Below, one piece after another: positions 1 to 8,466 of a DNA stretch of 64,000 nucleotides. Numbering within the stretch: the stretch's first letter is position 1; each line of letters opens with the position of its first letter. Source of the DNA: Bacteroidia bacterium (GTDB lineage: Bacteria; Bacteroidota; Bacteroidia; B-17B0; Aurantibacillaceae); the NCBI GenBank assembly GCA_014378485.1, contig JACMNO010000081.1, positions 1 to 64,000 on the forward strand. Reading direction: 5' to 3'. The translations under genes were made by a program, and so were the position numbers. Below the pieces are notes generated by a model, which was given only the letters and a program-made list of their open reading frames with translations, was not told the DNA's origin and searched no databases.

Positions 1-293
1 GTTTTAAAAATAACATCGCTTGCATTCGTTGTTCCCAAAAAATTGAGTGCTGTAATATTTGAATTGCCTGTAATTTCCCAATTTAATGTAGATGGCATTA
101 CTAAGCTATCATAAATACGGCCATTTGGTGAAGCAAACAAATTTCGAACTCCCGCACCAATTAATGTGTCACTTCTAATCGTTCCTGCTACATGGAGTTT
201 TGAAAAGGGATTATTTGTTCCAATACCAACATTTTGTCCTTTTACAAAAATTGTAATCGTAAAAAATAAAAGAAAAAGTAAAGTTTTATTCAT
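1..293 (-). CDS. Secreted protein with GIGT/KLHV N-terminal motif (partial)
   Basis: This is the N-terminal 97 residues of a protein that runs off the left edge of the window. The ATG lies at 291-293 on the minus strand. The first 19 or so residues form a signal peptide (MNKTLLFLLFFTITIFVKG), followed directly by NVGIGTNNPFSKLHVAGTI. That motif is typical of the mature N-terminus of many secreted Bacteroidota proteins, some of which continue into tail-fibre-like or endosialidase-chaperone-like C-termini. The C-terminus is not visible, so neither the function nor a sorting signal can be assigned. No stop interrupts the frame up to position 1. Confidence 0.8.
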   Translation of the reverse strand, partial: MNKTLLFLLFFTITIFVKGQNVGIGTNNPFSKLHVAGTIRSDTLIGAGVRNLFASPNGRIYDSLVMPSTLNWEITGNSNITALNFLGTTNASDVIFK

Positions 294-399
294 AAAAAAA
301 ACATTAATAGTATTTTATAAATATACATTATAAATACCTAAAACACTTTTAGAAATGAGTAAAACTAGCCCCTGAATGAGCCCTTGATAATTAAAAAGA

Positions 400-1005
400 T
401 TATTTGCCTTTAATATCTGTTTCAATATATGAAGCCACTGCTTCAATTTGTTCCGCTGATAAGGTTGATTTGTAAGAAGCCATCGTGTTTTTCCCCACTG
501 TAACAATGGTCACAATACCGGCATGATCTAATTGTGTCACCGAAAGATCTTTTGAGCCACTCATTCCTAATTTACCATCACCACCATGGCACAATGTGCA
601 TTTTTCTTCAAAAATTTCTTTTCCGCTCATTGCCAATATAGTTCCTCCTGCTTTTTCCTTTTTTACTTTCTGAGCAATGCCAAATGACACAACGATTAAG
701 AAAAAAGACAATGTTGCCAATACTTTATTTTTCTTTTTATATCCCACAACAGCTAATGGAATTGATAACACCACCAGCCCTATTTTTACATACATTAAAG
801 TTGGTATGTGTGGCATTTGGAACATTAAAAAAACACCGGTTGCTAAAAAACCAAAACTCACGATAATTTCAAGAACTTTGGTTTTCTTTTTAAATTTTTC
901 TAAGAGCTCGTCCCTATCACTTAAAAGCAATATTGTTTTTATCAGATAAATTAATGTAAAAAGTACTACAAATAAATAGTGGGAATGTAACATGCCTGTT
1001 GCCAT
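400..1005 (-). CDS. Membrane-anchored mono-heme cytochrome c with SirB-like N-terminal region
   Basis: This 201-residue protein starts with hydrophobic segments near residues 8-28, 45-62, 70-88 and 95-111, which resemble the SirB-type small membrane domain. A soluble cytochrome c domain follows at about 120-201. The heme-binding motif is CTLCH at 136-140, and Met175 in the GKNTMASY segment is the probable axial ligand. The domain would face the periplasm and act as an electron carrier or heme sensor tied to the membrane. It is a single gene divergent from the amidohydrolase gene, and a Bacteroidota -7 motif lies upstream at 1026-1033. The cytochrome assignment is firm. The SirB-like label for the membrane half is a recollection of the pattern and less sure. 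Confidence 0.8.
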   Translation of the reverse strand: MATGMLHSHYLFVVLFTLIYLIKTILLLSDRDELLEKFKKKTKVLEIIVSFGFLATGVFLMFQMPHIPTLMYVKIGLVVLSIPLAVVGYKKKNKVLATLSFFLIVVSFGIAQKVKKEKAGGTILAMSGKEIFEEKCTLCHGGDGKLGMSGSKDLSVTQLDHAGIVTIVTVGKNTMASYKSTLSAEQIEAVASYIETDIKGK

Positions 1006-1025
1006 AGTTGAAGTTTAGTGTGTCT

Positions 1026-1033
1026 CAAAATTA
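1026..1033 (-). promoter_or_regulatory. Putative -7 promoter element for the cytochrome c gene
   Basis: The minus strand reads TAATTTTG, matching the Bacteroidota -7 consensus TAnnTTTG, 20 bases before the cytochrome ATG. No TTG -33 element stands at the ideal spacing. Confidence 0.4.
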
Positions 1034-1090
1034 ACAAATAATATCTAAGTTAAATGCGACAAACTAATTTTTATAGATACGTGTTAATGT

Positions 1091-1098
1091 TATATTTG
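1091..1098 (+). promoter_or_regulatory. Putative -7 promoter element for the amidohydrolase gene
   Basis: TATATTTG matches TAnnTTTG exactly and ends 18 bases before the ATG at 1117. This would give a short leader of about ten bases. With the minus-strand element at 1026-1033 it forms a divergent promoter region. Confidence 0.45.
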
Positions 1099-1116
1099 TT
1101 TACTTAACAATATACT

Positions 1117-4100
1117 ATGCGCACATTCATTTACTTTCTGTTTCCAATTTTTATGATTGCAACCAGTTTGGTTAGCCAAACTACTTTTCCTGTGAACGGC
1201 GCTGCAAACTCCATTCATACCATTTATGCCTTTACTAACTGCGTGCTGCATGTTAATGCTGATGTAACAATCACCAATGCGGCAATCCTTGTGCAGGATG
1301 GTAAAATTTTACGTGCCGGCGAAAAGCTTGAAATACCCAAAGATGCTATAACAACTGATTTGAAAGGGAAACATATTTATCCTGCATTTATTGATTTATA
1401 CTCTGATTATGGAATGCCGGAAGTGAAAAGAACAGATTTTACCGATGCTCCAAAAAAAGGTGCATTTGGTTGGAACCAGGCCATTAAAAGTGAAGCGGAA
1501 GCACACAAACTATTTTTACATAACCAGCAAAAAGCAGATGAACTAAGAAAAATAGGTTTTGGGTCTGTAGTTACTATACAAAAAGATGGCATTGTAAGAG
1601 GAAGCGGAGCATTTGTAAATCTTTCCAATGCGAAGGAAAATGAAAGTGTGATCAAAGACAGGGCTGCCGCTTTTTATTCATTCAATAAAGGAAGCTCACC
1701 GCAGGATTATCCATCCTCCCTTATGGGCGCTGTAGCTTTATTACGTCAGACTTATTATGACGCAGCATGGTATAAAACCAATCAATCAAAAACAGAATAC
1801 AATATTACTCTGGATGCTTTTAATAAATTGCAGGAACTCCCTGCTGTTTTTGAAGGCAATGATAAATTCAATGATCTTCGTGCTAAAAAAATTGGGGATG
1901 AATTCAAAATCAAATACATTATTAAGGGCGGTGGTAATGAGTATCAGCGCCTATACGATATTCAAAATAGCAATGCAAAATTTATTATCCCTATTAATTT
2001 CCCTGAAGCTATTGATGTAGAAGATCCTTATGATGCTGAACAGGCATCCTTAACAGATTTAAAACATTGGGAAATGGCCCCTGCTAATTTAGCAGAACTT
2101 GAAAAAAACAATGTTCAGTTTTGTATCACGAGTTCTGATCTGAAAGACAAAGCACTTTTTTTAAAGAATCTTCGTAAAGCAGTAAAACATGGCCTCTCAG
2201 AAAAAATGGCATTACGAGCGTTGACCTTTAATCCCGCCAGCTTTATTGGTGTTCAGGATAAAACAGGAAGTTTAAAACAAGGCATGTACGCCAATTTCTT
2301 TATTGCTTCCAAATCCATATTTGAAGAAGACGCGATCATTTATGAAACATGGAGTAACGGCATCAAGCATGTTTATAATGACATTTCAATGCCTGAAATT
2401 GATGGCATCTATCAGCTATCTTATAATTCTAATAACTATAAATTAACCATTAGTAAAGACCAGGAGAACTATAGCGGCATTGTTATTTTAAAAGACAGCA
2501 TGAAAGCAAAAGTGAGTCTGACATTTAGAAATAACCTAATTACGATGAGTTTCCCTTACGACTCTACTTTTGCTCTTCGACTATCAGGTATCTACAATGA
2601 AAAAACAAAAGGCTTTGCCGGCGAAGGACAATATACAGATGGCTCATGGCTGAGCTTCAAGTTAAATTATATCAGTAAAAATGATACAGCCAAATCAAAA
2701 ACACCGAAAGTAGAACCAAAAATAACTTATGGTAAAGTATATTATCCCTTTATTGCTTATGGTGAGCCTTTAGCAAGCGAGGGTTTAATTAAGGATACCT
2801 GGCCAAAGTTTAAAAACACTTATGATGGCATCCTTATTAAGCAGGCGACAATCTGGACAAACGAACCGGACTCTTTGTTAAAAGATCAAGACGTTTATGT
2901 GGTAAATGGTAAAATAGAAAAAATTGGAGCCAACATCGAAGTTCCTAAAACAGGTAATATAAAAATTATTGATGGTAAGGGAATGCATTTAACTCCAGGC
3001 ATTGTTGATGAACACTCTCACATTGCATTATTTAGCGTGAATGAAGGGGCAGATGCCAGTTCGGCAGAAGTAAGAATGGGAGATGTGATAAACCCTGATG
3101 ATATTAATATTTACCGCCAGCTTTCGGGAGGTGTTACAACAGCGCAGTTATTACACGGTTCCGCAAATCCTATTGGAGGACAAAACTGTTTGATAAAATT
3201 ACGCTGGGGAAAAAACCCTGAAGAATTCAAATATGATAAAGCTCCTGCCTTCATCAAATTTGCGTTAGGAGAAAATGTAAAACACTCTAACGGTTTAAAC
3301 CCTGACCAGCTAAGATTTCCTCAAACCCGAATGGGAGTAGAGCAATTGTATTACGATTATTTTACCAGGGCAACAGCTTACAAAAAACAAATGTCGGATT
3401 TTGGAAAACAGACGCCTAAACAAAATGCAGCTAGCAAAACCGCATCTCCAAGAAGAGATTTAGATTTAGAAGCTTTAGCTGAAATTTTAGATAACAAACG
3501 TTTCATAACCTGCCACAGTTATGTTCAAAGCGAAGTGTTAATGCTTATGAATGTGGCAGACAGTATGAAGTTTAAAGTCAATACCTTCACCCATATTTTA
3601 GAGGGTTATAAAGTTGCTGATAAACTAAAAGCACATGGCGCCAATGCCTCTACCTTTGCAGATTGGTGGGCATATAAATTAGAGGTAATGGATGCCATTC
3701 CTTATAATGCTGCGATGTTAATGAAAGCAGGAGTAAATACTGCAATCAATTCGGATGATGGAGAAATGGGAAGACGATTAAACCAGGAAGCTGCCAAATC
3801 AATTAAATATGGCGGCTTAACAGAAGTTCAGGCATTAAAATTAGTGACTTTAAATCCTGCAAAAATGCTGCACATTGATGATCAGGTAGGAAGTATTAAA
3901 GTTGGTAAGGTTGCCGACCTAGTTTTATGGACTGATAATCCTTTAAGTATTTATGCAAAAGTGAGTAAGACCATTATTGATGGGCAAATTTATTACGATA
4001 CAGAAGCTGATGCGAAATTAAGGGAAGATATTAAAAAAGAACGCGCCCGAATCATTGCTAAACTGATCATTGAAAAAAACAAAGGCGCGAAAGTGATCAA

Positions 4101-4158
4101 ACCTCAGCCCAGGAAACAAAACCGCTTTCATTGCGATACAGAAGATAGTGGGTTTTAA
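1117..4158 (+). CDS. Secreted tandem amidohydrolase, N-terminal domain degenerate
   Basis: This 1013-residue protein carries a signal peptide (residues 1 to about 22) and two amidohydrolase-superfamily modules. In the C-terminal module (about 560-990) the metal ligands and catalytic residues are visible: H633-S-H635 in VDEHSHIA, H800 in TCHSY, H826 in FTHILEGY and D880 in INSDDGEMG. It is therefore probably an active metal-dependent hydrolase of the imidazolonepropionase/dipeptidase-like type. The N-terminal module (about 35-420) keeps the fold landmarks GKHIYPAFIDLYSDYG (85-100) and TFNPASFIGVQDKTGSLKQG, but the HxH position reads YSD, so it looks catalytically dead. The substrate is unknown. 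It acts in the periplasm or outside the cell and has its own promoter-like element. Confidence 0.85.
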   Translation: MRTFIYFLFPIFMIATSLVSQTTFPVNGAANSIHTIYAFTNCVLHVNADVTITNAAILVQDGKILRAGEKLEIPKDAITTDLKGKHIYPAFIDLYSDYGMPEVKRTDFTDAPKKGAFGWNQAIKSEAEAHKLFLHNQQKADELRKIGFGSVVTIQKDGIVRGSGAFVNLSNAKENESVIKDRAAAFYSFNKGSSPQDYPSSLMGAVALLRQTYYDAAWYKTNQSKTEYNITLDAFNKLQELPAVFEGNDKFNDLRAKKIGDEFKIKYIIKGGGNEYQRLYDIQNSNAKFIIPINFPEAIDVEDPYDAEQASLTDLKHWEMAPANLAELEKNNVQFCITSSDLKDKALFLKNLRKAVKHGLSEKMALRALTFNPASFIGVQDKTGSLKQGMYANFFIASKSIFEEDAIIYETWSNGIKHVYNDISMPEIDGIYQLSYNSNNYKLTISKDQENYSGIVILKDSMKAKVSLTFRNNLITMSFPYDSTFALRLSGIYNEKTKGFAGEGQYTDGSWLSFKLNYISKNDTAKSKTPKVEPKITYGKVYYPFIAYGEPLASEGLIKDTWPKFKNTYDGILIKQATIWTNEPDSLLKDQDVYVVNGKIEKIGANIEVPKTGNIKIIDGKGMHLTPGIVDEHSHIALFSVNEGADASSAEVRMGDVINPDDINIYRQLSGGVTTAQLLHGSANPIGGQNCLIKLRWGKNPEEFKYDKAPAFIKFALGENVKHSNGLNPDQLRFPQTRMGVEQLYYDYFTRATAYKKQMSDFGKQTPKQNAASKTASPRRDLDLEALAEILDNKRFITCHSYVQSEVLMLMNVADSMKFKVNTFTHILEGYKVADKLKAHGANASTFADWWAYKLEVMDAIPYNAAMLMKAGVNTAINSDDGEMGRRLNQEAAKSIKYGGLTEVQALKLVTLNPAKMLHIDDQVGSIKVGKVADLVLWTDNPLSIYAKVSKTIIDGQIYYDTEADAKLREDIKKERARIIAKLIIEKNKGAKVIKPQPRKQNRFHCDTEDSGF

Positions 4159-4173
4159 AAAAGAGAGATTTCT

Positions 4174-4662
4174 TTAATAAAAATTAAAACTCACGACCAG
4201 ATCCCGATGGCCTGTTTGGTTATGACAACTGATGCAGCCGGCTCCCGCATCTTTATTGACACTGTATGCTACTGATCCATCTGCATTAATTTCAGCCCAC
4301 AACCATGATCCTGCTCTTTTATACATTAGGGCAAACTGACCACTAGATTGAACTTCTTTTACAATCATAGACCCATCGGGAAATGCTTTACCTACAGGTA
4401 ATTTTCCATTGTCAATTAATGCTGTTAGTGCAACTTTGTTAAACTTTAATTTGAAAGGGCCATGGGGCCCATTGGAACCGGAATAAACAGTTGCAGGACT
4501 ATTTTTATAATACGTAAATGCAGCCTCGTTTCTGCAACTATCAAACAGGGCTTTATCACTAAAAGCAATTAAAGGATTGATTCCAATATCTTTGGTGCAG
4601 GAGTAAAAAATACAAGTAACAACAGTTATAGAAAATATAATAACTAGCACTTGTTTTTTCAT
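4174..4662 (-). CDS. Cytochrome P460-like lipoprotein
   Basis: This 162-residue protein has a lipoprotein signal with Cys22 as the likely lipidated residue (FYSC). The rest resembles the cytochrome P460 fold: PFPDG-like segment KAFPDGSMIVKEV (92-104), and a C-terminal c-type heme motif CISCH at 143-147 followed by GHRDLV. P460 family members bind heme c and several oxidise hydroxylamine or related small nitrogen compounds, but many Bacteroidota homologues are uncharacterised. It is anchored in the envelope. The gene lies 13 bases downstream of the next minus-strand gene, so the two may be cotranscribed. The family call is good; substrate is not inferable. Confidence 0.75.
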   Translation of the reverse strand: MKKQVLVIIFSITVVTCIFYSCTKDIGINPLIAFSDKALFDSCRNEAAFTYYKNSPATVYSGSNGPHGPFKLKFNKVALTALIDNGKLPVGKAFPDGSMIVKEVQSSGQFALMYKRAGSWLWAEINADGSVAYSVNKDAGAGCISCHNQTGHRDLVVSFNFY

Positions 4663-4675
4663 TTTTGAGTTTTGA

Positions 4676-5137
4676 TTAAGCGTTTATGTATTTTGCCAGC
4701 CACGTTTTTTGCAATGGTTGTTTCCAGTTATTCACTAGATCCGATGATTGAGAAATTGTATTATTGAATATTAACGTGTCTTCATTTATTTTTCCGGAGG
4801 AGAGTAACTCACCTATTTGTGATTGCTTTACTACTTCAATAGTGCTATTGTCTTCATAAGCCACTAAAAACCTGTTCAATAATTCTAACGAGAAAACCTG
4901 TTCCATTTCTTTTACGAACCTCACTTGTTTATCTATGCTGCAGCCGCTCGCGTTATATTTATCTTCATTTACTTTAAAGATCAATAAACGGTTTTGATAC
5001 AATTCAAAAGAAGCATCGAGACTCGCATCGTGTGCCGTCCAGCCACTTACAAAGTTCTGGCAACGGTTTTTAAAATCAATTAATTGATCGGCAGTTAATT
5101 CTTTACTTAAAGTGTAGATCCAGATGCGTTCGTTCAT
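4676..5137 (-). CDS. Conserved Bacteroidota protein of unknown function (often mislabelled ABC transporter ATPase)
   Basis: This is a 153-residue soluble protein with no signal peptide or membrane segment. It matches a family I recognise from many Bacteroidota: an N-terminal RIWIYTLSKELTADQL segment, a WTAHDASLDASFELYQNRLLIF block (residues 33-54), NASGCSIDKQVRF (62-74) and a C-terminal W-rich tail. Databases often name it an ABC transporter ATPase, but it has no Walker A, signature or Walker B motif, so that name is not supported. The conserved Ser-Gly-Cys suggests a functional cysteine. The precise role is unknown. It sits upstream of the P460-like gene. Confidence 0.75.
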   Translation of the reverse strand: MNERIWIYTLSKELTADQLIDFKNRCQNFVSGWTAHDASLDASFELYQNRLLIFKVNEDKYNASGCSIDKQVRFVKEMEQVFSLELLNRFLVAYEDNSTIEVVKQSQIGELLSSGKINEDTLIFNNTISQSSDLVNNWKQPLQKTWLAKYINA

Positions 5138-5159
5138 AAAAATAAAAATACAAAATCTT

Positions 5160-5708
5160 TTAATGCAATTCTATGTATAATAGTTTTTTTGTAACACCGT
5201 TTTGCAACATTTCAATGATGCCAATTCCGCGTGCAACAATGACAACTTTGTTCTCTGATGGAAAATAAAACTTATAACAATTCACATACTTTTTTTGATC
5301 CTGTTTGTAAGAGGCCATAAAACTAGTTTCAACACGAGTAACTGCACAACTTCCATGAAAAAAAGGGTAATAAGAATCTTTAGTTTCAAAGTATAGTGGC
5401 TTATAAGTATGGTTTTGAAATTCCATTGGATTACGATAAAAAACACTATCATTTTTTAAATAATATACTATTCCATTATTTAAATTAAAAATCTTGTAGC
5501 CTTTCTCTAAAGATTTATTAAGAACGATCACTGTATCGTAACCACTAATATTATTTTTTTTATTCTTTGACTTTATAGAATATATGTATTTATTTCCAAC
5601 CGCTAATGGAAAGAACTCTTTTTTGATAGGTTTAATAATAGTGTCAGATTTCTGTCCGAAGACAAATCGTGTAAAGAAAACGAAAAATATTATAACCTTT
5701 ATTTTCAT
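5160..5708 (-). CDS. Hypothetical secreted protein
   Basis: This 182-residue protein has a clear N-terminal signal peptide (MKIKVIIFFVFFTRFVFGQ) and a lysine- and tyrosine-rich, beta-strand-like remainder containing FFPLAVGNKYIYSIKSKN (residues 29-46). That phrase is common in small Bacteroidota envelope proteins that begin their mature part with a phrase like PLAVGNKW. There is no C-terminal sorting domain, no lipobox and no known catalytic motif. It lies 22 bases upstream of the preceding minus-strand gene. Function unknown. Confidence 0.7.
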   Translation of the reverse strand: MKIKVIIFFVFFTRFVFGQKSDTIIKPIKKEFFPLAVGNKYIYSIKSKNKKNNISGYDTVIVLNKSLEKGYKIFNLNNGIVYYLKNDSVFYRNPMEFQNHTYKPLYFETKDSYYPFFHGSCAVTRVETSFMASYKQDQKKYVNCYKFYFPSENKVVIVARGIGIIEMLQNGVTKKLLYIELH

Positions 5709-5732
5709 TCTCTTAATTGAACAATTTATTTT

Positions 5733-7151
5733 TTAAATAAATTTACATTTCCTGCTGGCAAAAGCACACATCCTTAACAAAATCAACCCGTGTTTAAAAC
5801 GAGAAATATTAGTGCTTCCGTATGTCCTCTCTCGGTAACGAATAGGGATCTCAACGATTTTTAAATTCAGTTTATGAGCGCCAAATAACAAATCAAAATC
5901 CCCAAAAGGATCAAACTCGCCAAAATATTTTCGGTTTTTAGTCAGTTTAATATAATCTTCCCTGAACATCACTTTTGTTCCGCACAATGTATCTTTAAAG
6001 CGCTGGTCTAGCAACCAGGTAAATGCCCAACTGAAAAAATGGTTACCTAAATAATTTAAAAAACGCATCGCTTCTTTATCCATTGGATACACTAAACGGG
6101 TGCCATTTATAAAGTCGCCTTTGCTTCCGGCAATCGCATCATAAAATTTAGGAATATCTTCAGGGGGTACGGTTAAGTCCGCATCCAAAATCATCAGGAT
6201 ATCGCCTGTTGCAATTTTATAGCCTTCACGAACTGCGTCTGCTTTTCCTTTTCCTTTTTGTTGACCAACTTTTATATCATGTGTAGCAGCATATTTTTGT
6301 TGAATTTCCTGGATCTTTTGCCAGGTATCATCCGTACTGTTTCCTTCAATAAAAATGATCTCAACATGCTTTCCAAATTTTGGCAAACGGGTAATCGCAT
6401 TTTCAATATTGCCGCTTTCATTCCTAGCTGGGATAACAACCGTGGTTGAATATTTCATTTTATAATCTTCCACGTTGCTCAACGGAAATGGTTTGGCAAA
6501 CGAATAGGTGTTTAAACTAAAAAAGCGGAAGGGCGGAAATTTCGCTAATACGAGGTTAAATAATTCAGCAACTAACGGAATGTAAAATGGAAATATAAAA
6601 CGCTTACTGTTCCGGTAAACATCAAAGCCTGAAACAAATAATAAATTATTTACGTCCTTTGTATTCAACCAATTTTGAGTGGGCGTTTTAGTTTTTAAGC
6701 CTAATAACTCAGCAAACTTTAAAACAGGTTCCCATAGGGAATTGTAGTATTGAACAATGATTTTGGTATTGGGATGAGACACTTTTTTAACTTGTTCAAA
6801 TACAGATTGTATGTCGTCCAAAAACCCGATCACGTTACTGATCACAATAAAATCATAGGTCCCTGTAAGTGTCATATTATTCGCGTCCATTAAAAGGAAC
6901 TCGATATTTTTGTTGACATGTTTCTCTTTTGCCCAGGCAATTTGCCCTTCACTAAAATCAATGCCGGTTTTTTTACTACCGGCAATTCCAGCTAAAAGAT
7001 CACCGCTTCCGCAGCCAACTTCAAGCACTGAACTATCTTCATGAGAAAAATAATTACAATAATCTGTTATTTCTTTCCAGTAATAATTAGTAATTCCCCT
7101 GCCTTTTCTTTTAGACGCCAGGATATTAAAATATTCTTTAATGTTTTGCAA
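5733..7151 (-). CDS. Methyltransferase-glycosyltransferase (GT2) fusion
   Basis: This 472-residue protein joins two enzymes. Residues about 20-190 form a class I SAM-dependent methyltransferase with motif I LEVGCGSGDL (43-52), acidic GID (63-65) and LLMDAN (86-91). Residues about 232-455 form a family 2 glycosyltransferase of the dolichol-phosphate-mannose-synthase type: VVIPARNES (238-246), FIEGNSTDD (267-275), ILDADLT with the DxD-like D323/D325, and GTKVMFR. There is no membrane helix after the GT2 domain. It probably glycosylates and methylates, or works on methylated, lipid-linked or surface sugars. The acceptor is unknown. Gene borders are clean with no internal stop, so this is a true fusion on this assembly. 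Confidence 0.85.
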   Translation of the reverse strand: MQNIKEYFNILASKRKGRGITNYYWKEITDYCNYFSHEDSSVLEVGCGSGDLLAGIAGSKKTGIDFSEGQIAWAKEKHVNKNIEFLLMDANNMTLTGTYDFIVISNVIGFLDDIQSVFEQVKKVSHPNTKIIVQYYNSLWEPVLKFAELLGLKTKTPTQNWLNTKDVNNLLFVSGFDVYRNSKRFIFPFYIPLVAELFNLVLAKFPPFRFFSLNTYSFAKPFPLSNVEDYKMKYSTTVVIPARNESGNIENAITRLPKFGKHVEIIFIEGNSTDDTWQKIQEIQQKYAATHDIKVGQQKGKGKADAVREGYKIATGDILMILDADLTVPPEDIPKFYDAIAGSKGDFINGTRLVYPMDKEAMRFLNYLGNHFFSWAFTWLLDQRFKDTLCGTKVMFREDYIKLTKNRKYFGEFDPFGDFDLLFGAHKLNLKIVEIPIRYRERTYGSTNISRFKHGLILLRMCAFASRKCKFI

Positions 7152-7264
7152 ATTGTCAATTTTATGAAAGGCTAATTTACAAGTTTAATTTTAATTTTTT
7201 AGGTAAAAATAACTGCGAGAATGAGGGGATCACCCCGAAAAGGCAAAGAAACTGATGCTAGCAA

Positions 7265-8464
7265 TTACAGTACAGAATTTAATTTATCAGCCAAAAATTT
7301 TCCCATACTAAAACAGGCTTGTAACAAATAACCACCTGTTGGCGCATCCCAGTCGAGCATTTCACCAATACAATAATGATTTGGTAATTTAAGTAGTTCT
7401 AAATTCTCATTGATTTCGTTGAGAGGTATTCCACCAACTGTTGAAATAGCATCATCTATTGGAGCAAAATCAATAATGCTTATAGGATAGTTTTTAATCA
7501 AATTACTTAAAAAATCAACATCGTTATATTGTTCCTTATCAGAAGCTGTTTTTATTAAAGCTATTTGAACAGCAGATAAATGTAACTTTTTTTCAAGCAC
7601 ATCTTTAATGGATAATTTTCCCCGATTCTCCAATTGCACTTTGATAAGTTCTAATGACAAGTCGGGTTTAAAATCAATGAATATTTCAGCCGCCTTGTTA
7701 TTAATAAGTTGTTTTCTGATTTCAGGACTCAAAGGATAAATCCCACTTCCTTCAATTCCAAATTGAGTGATGATCGCTTCGCCCTTTTTCCTGATACTTC
7801 CGCAGGTAAATTCACAATTTTTTAAAGCGCTACCATGATGCGCTTTTATAAAATCAATGTTCCATTTAATTTGATATGCGCAGTTGGAAGGATAAAACGG
7901 CGTTGTTTTAATCCCTTTACTATTAAAATATTCTGTCCAGTTTCCATCACTACCGGTTACTTTCCAGCTGGCACCTCCAAGAGCAAAAACTGTAATATCC
8001 GTTTTAATGTTTATTGAATCGTTATTCACTGAAAACAATAAATCTGTGCCCTGCCAACCTTGCCATAAGTGATTGGAAAACAATTGTACCTGATTTTTAT
8101 GCAGCTCTTCTTCTATGGCTTTTAAAACTTCTATCGGTTTAATTCCTTTTACAGGAAAAACACGTTTACTGGTGCCTACATAGGTTTCGATACCGATAGA
8201 CTTTAACCAATTCCTAAAATCAGTATTTGAAAAACGATTTAAAAATGGTTCAATAAAAATTTTTGGATAGTAACGGTCTGCAAATTGTTGAATGTTTTCG
8301 GAATGAGTTAAATTAAATCCTCCTTTACCGGCTACTAAAAACTTTCGTCCCAGGGCTGCATTTTTTTCGTAAATAGAAATATTAAATTTATTTGCATCCA
8401 ACGAACAGGCCAGCATCAATGATGCTGGCCCGCCACCTATAATTGCTACATTTTTTTTAAGCAA
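7265..8464 (-). CDS. FAD-dependent flavoprotein, HI0933/TIGR03862-like
   Basis: This 399-residue protein opens with a Rossmann dinucleotide-binding motif, VAIIGGGPASLMLA (6-19), and a second FAD motif, LGRKFLVAGKGGFNLTHSE (38-56), typical of the HI0933-like flavoprotein family. The C-terminus GEMLDWDAPTGGYLLQAC matches the subgroup related to PP_4765 (TIGR03862). The biochemical role of this subgroup is unknown. It is presumed cytosolic. It starts two bases after the dipeptidase stop, so the two genes are likely translated from the same message. Confidence 0.85.
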   Translation of the reverse strand: MLKKNVAIIGGGPASLMLACSLDANKFNISIYEKNAALGRKFLVAGKGGFNLTHSENIQQFADRYYPKIFIEPFLNRFSNTDFRNWLKSIGIETYVGTSKRVFPVKGIKPIEVLKAIEEELHKNQVQLFSNHLWQGWQGTDLLFSVNNDSINIKTDITVFALGGASWKVTGSDGNWTEYFNSKGIKTTPFYPSNCAYQIKWNIDFIKAHHGSALKNCEFTCGSIRKKGEAIITQFGIEGSGIYPLSPEIRKQLINNKAAEIFIDFKPDLSLELIKVQLENRGKLSIKDVLEKKLHLSAVQIALIKTASDKEQYNDVDFLSNLIKNYPISIIDFAPIDDAISTVGGIPLNEINENLELLKLPNHYCIGEMLDWDAPTGGYLLQACFSMGKFLADKLNSVL

Positions 8465-8466
8465 AA

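Noticed and set aside
4159..4173. Possible terminator between the convergent amidohydrolase and P460 genes.
   Set aside because: Only a short five-base stem could be formed, so it is too weak to call.
4676..5137. ABC transporter ATPase annotation for the 153-residue protein.
   Set aside because: No Walker A, signature or Walker B motif is present; the name in databases appears to be a propagated error.
7216..7240. Short GC stem GGGG/CCCC between the flavoprotein and the fusion gene.
   Set aside because: Four base pairs with no T-run in the right place; it is not distinguishable from chance.
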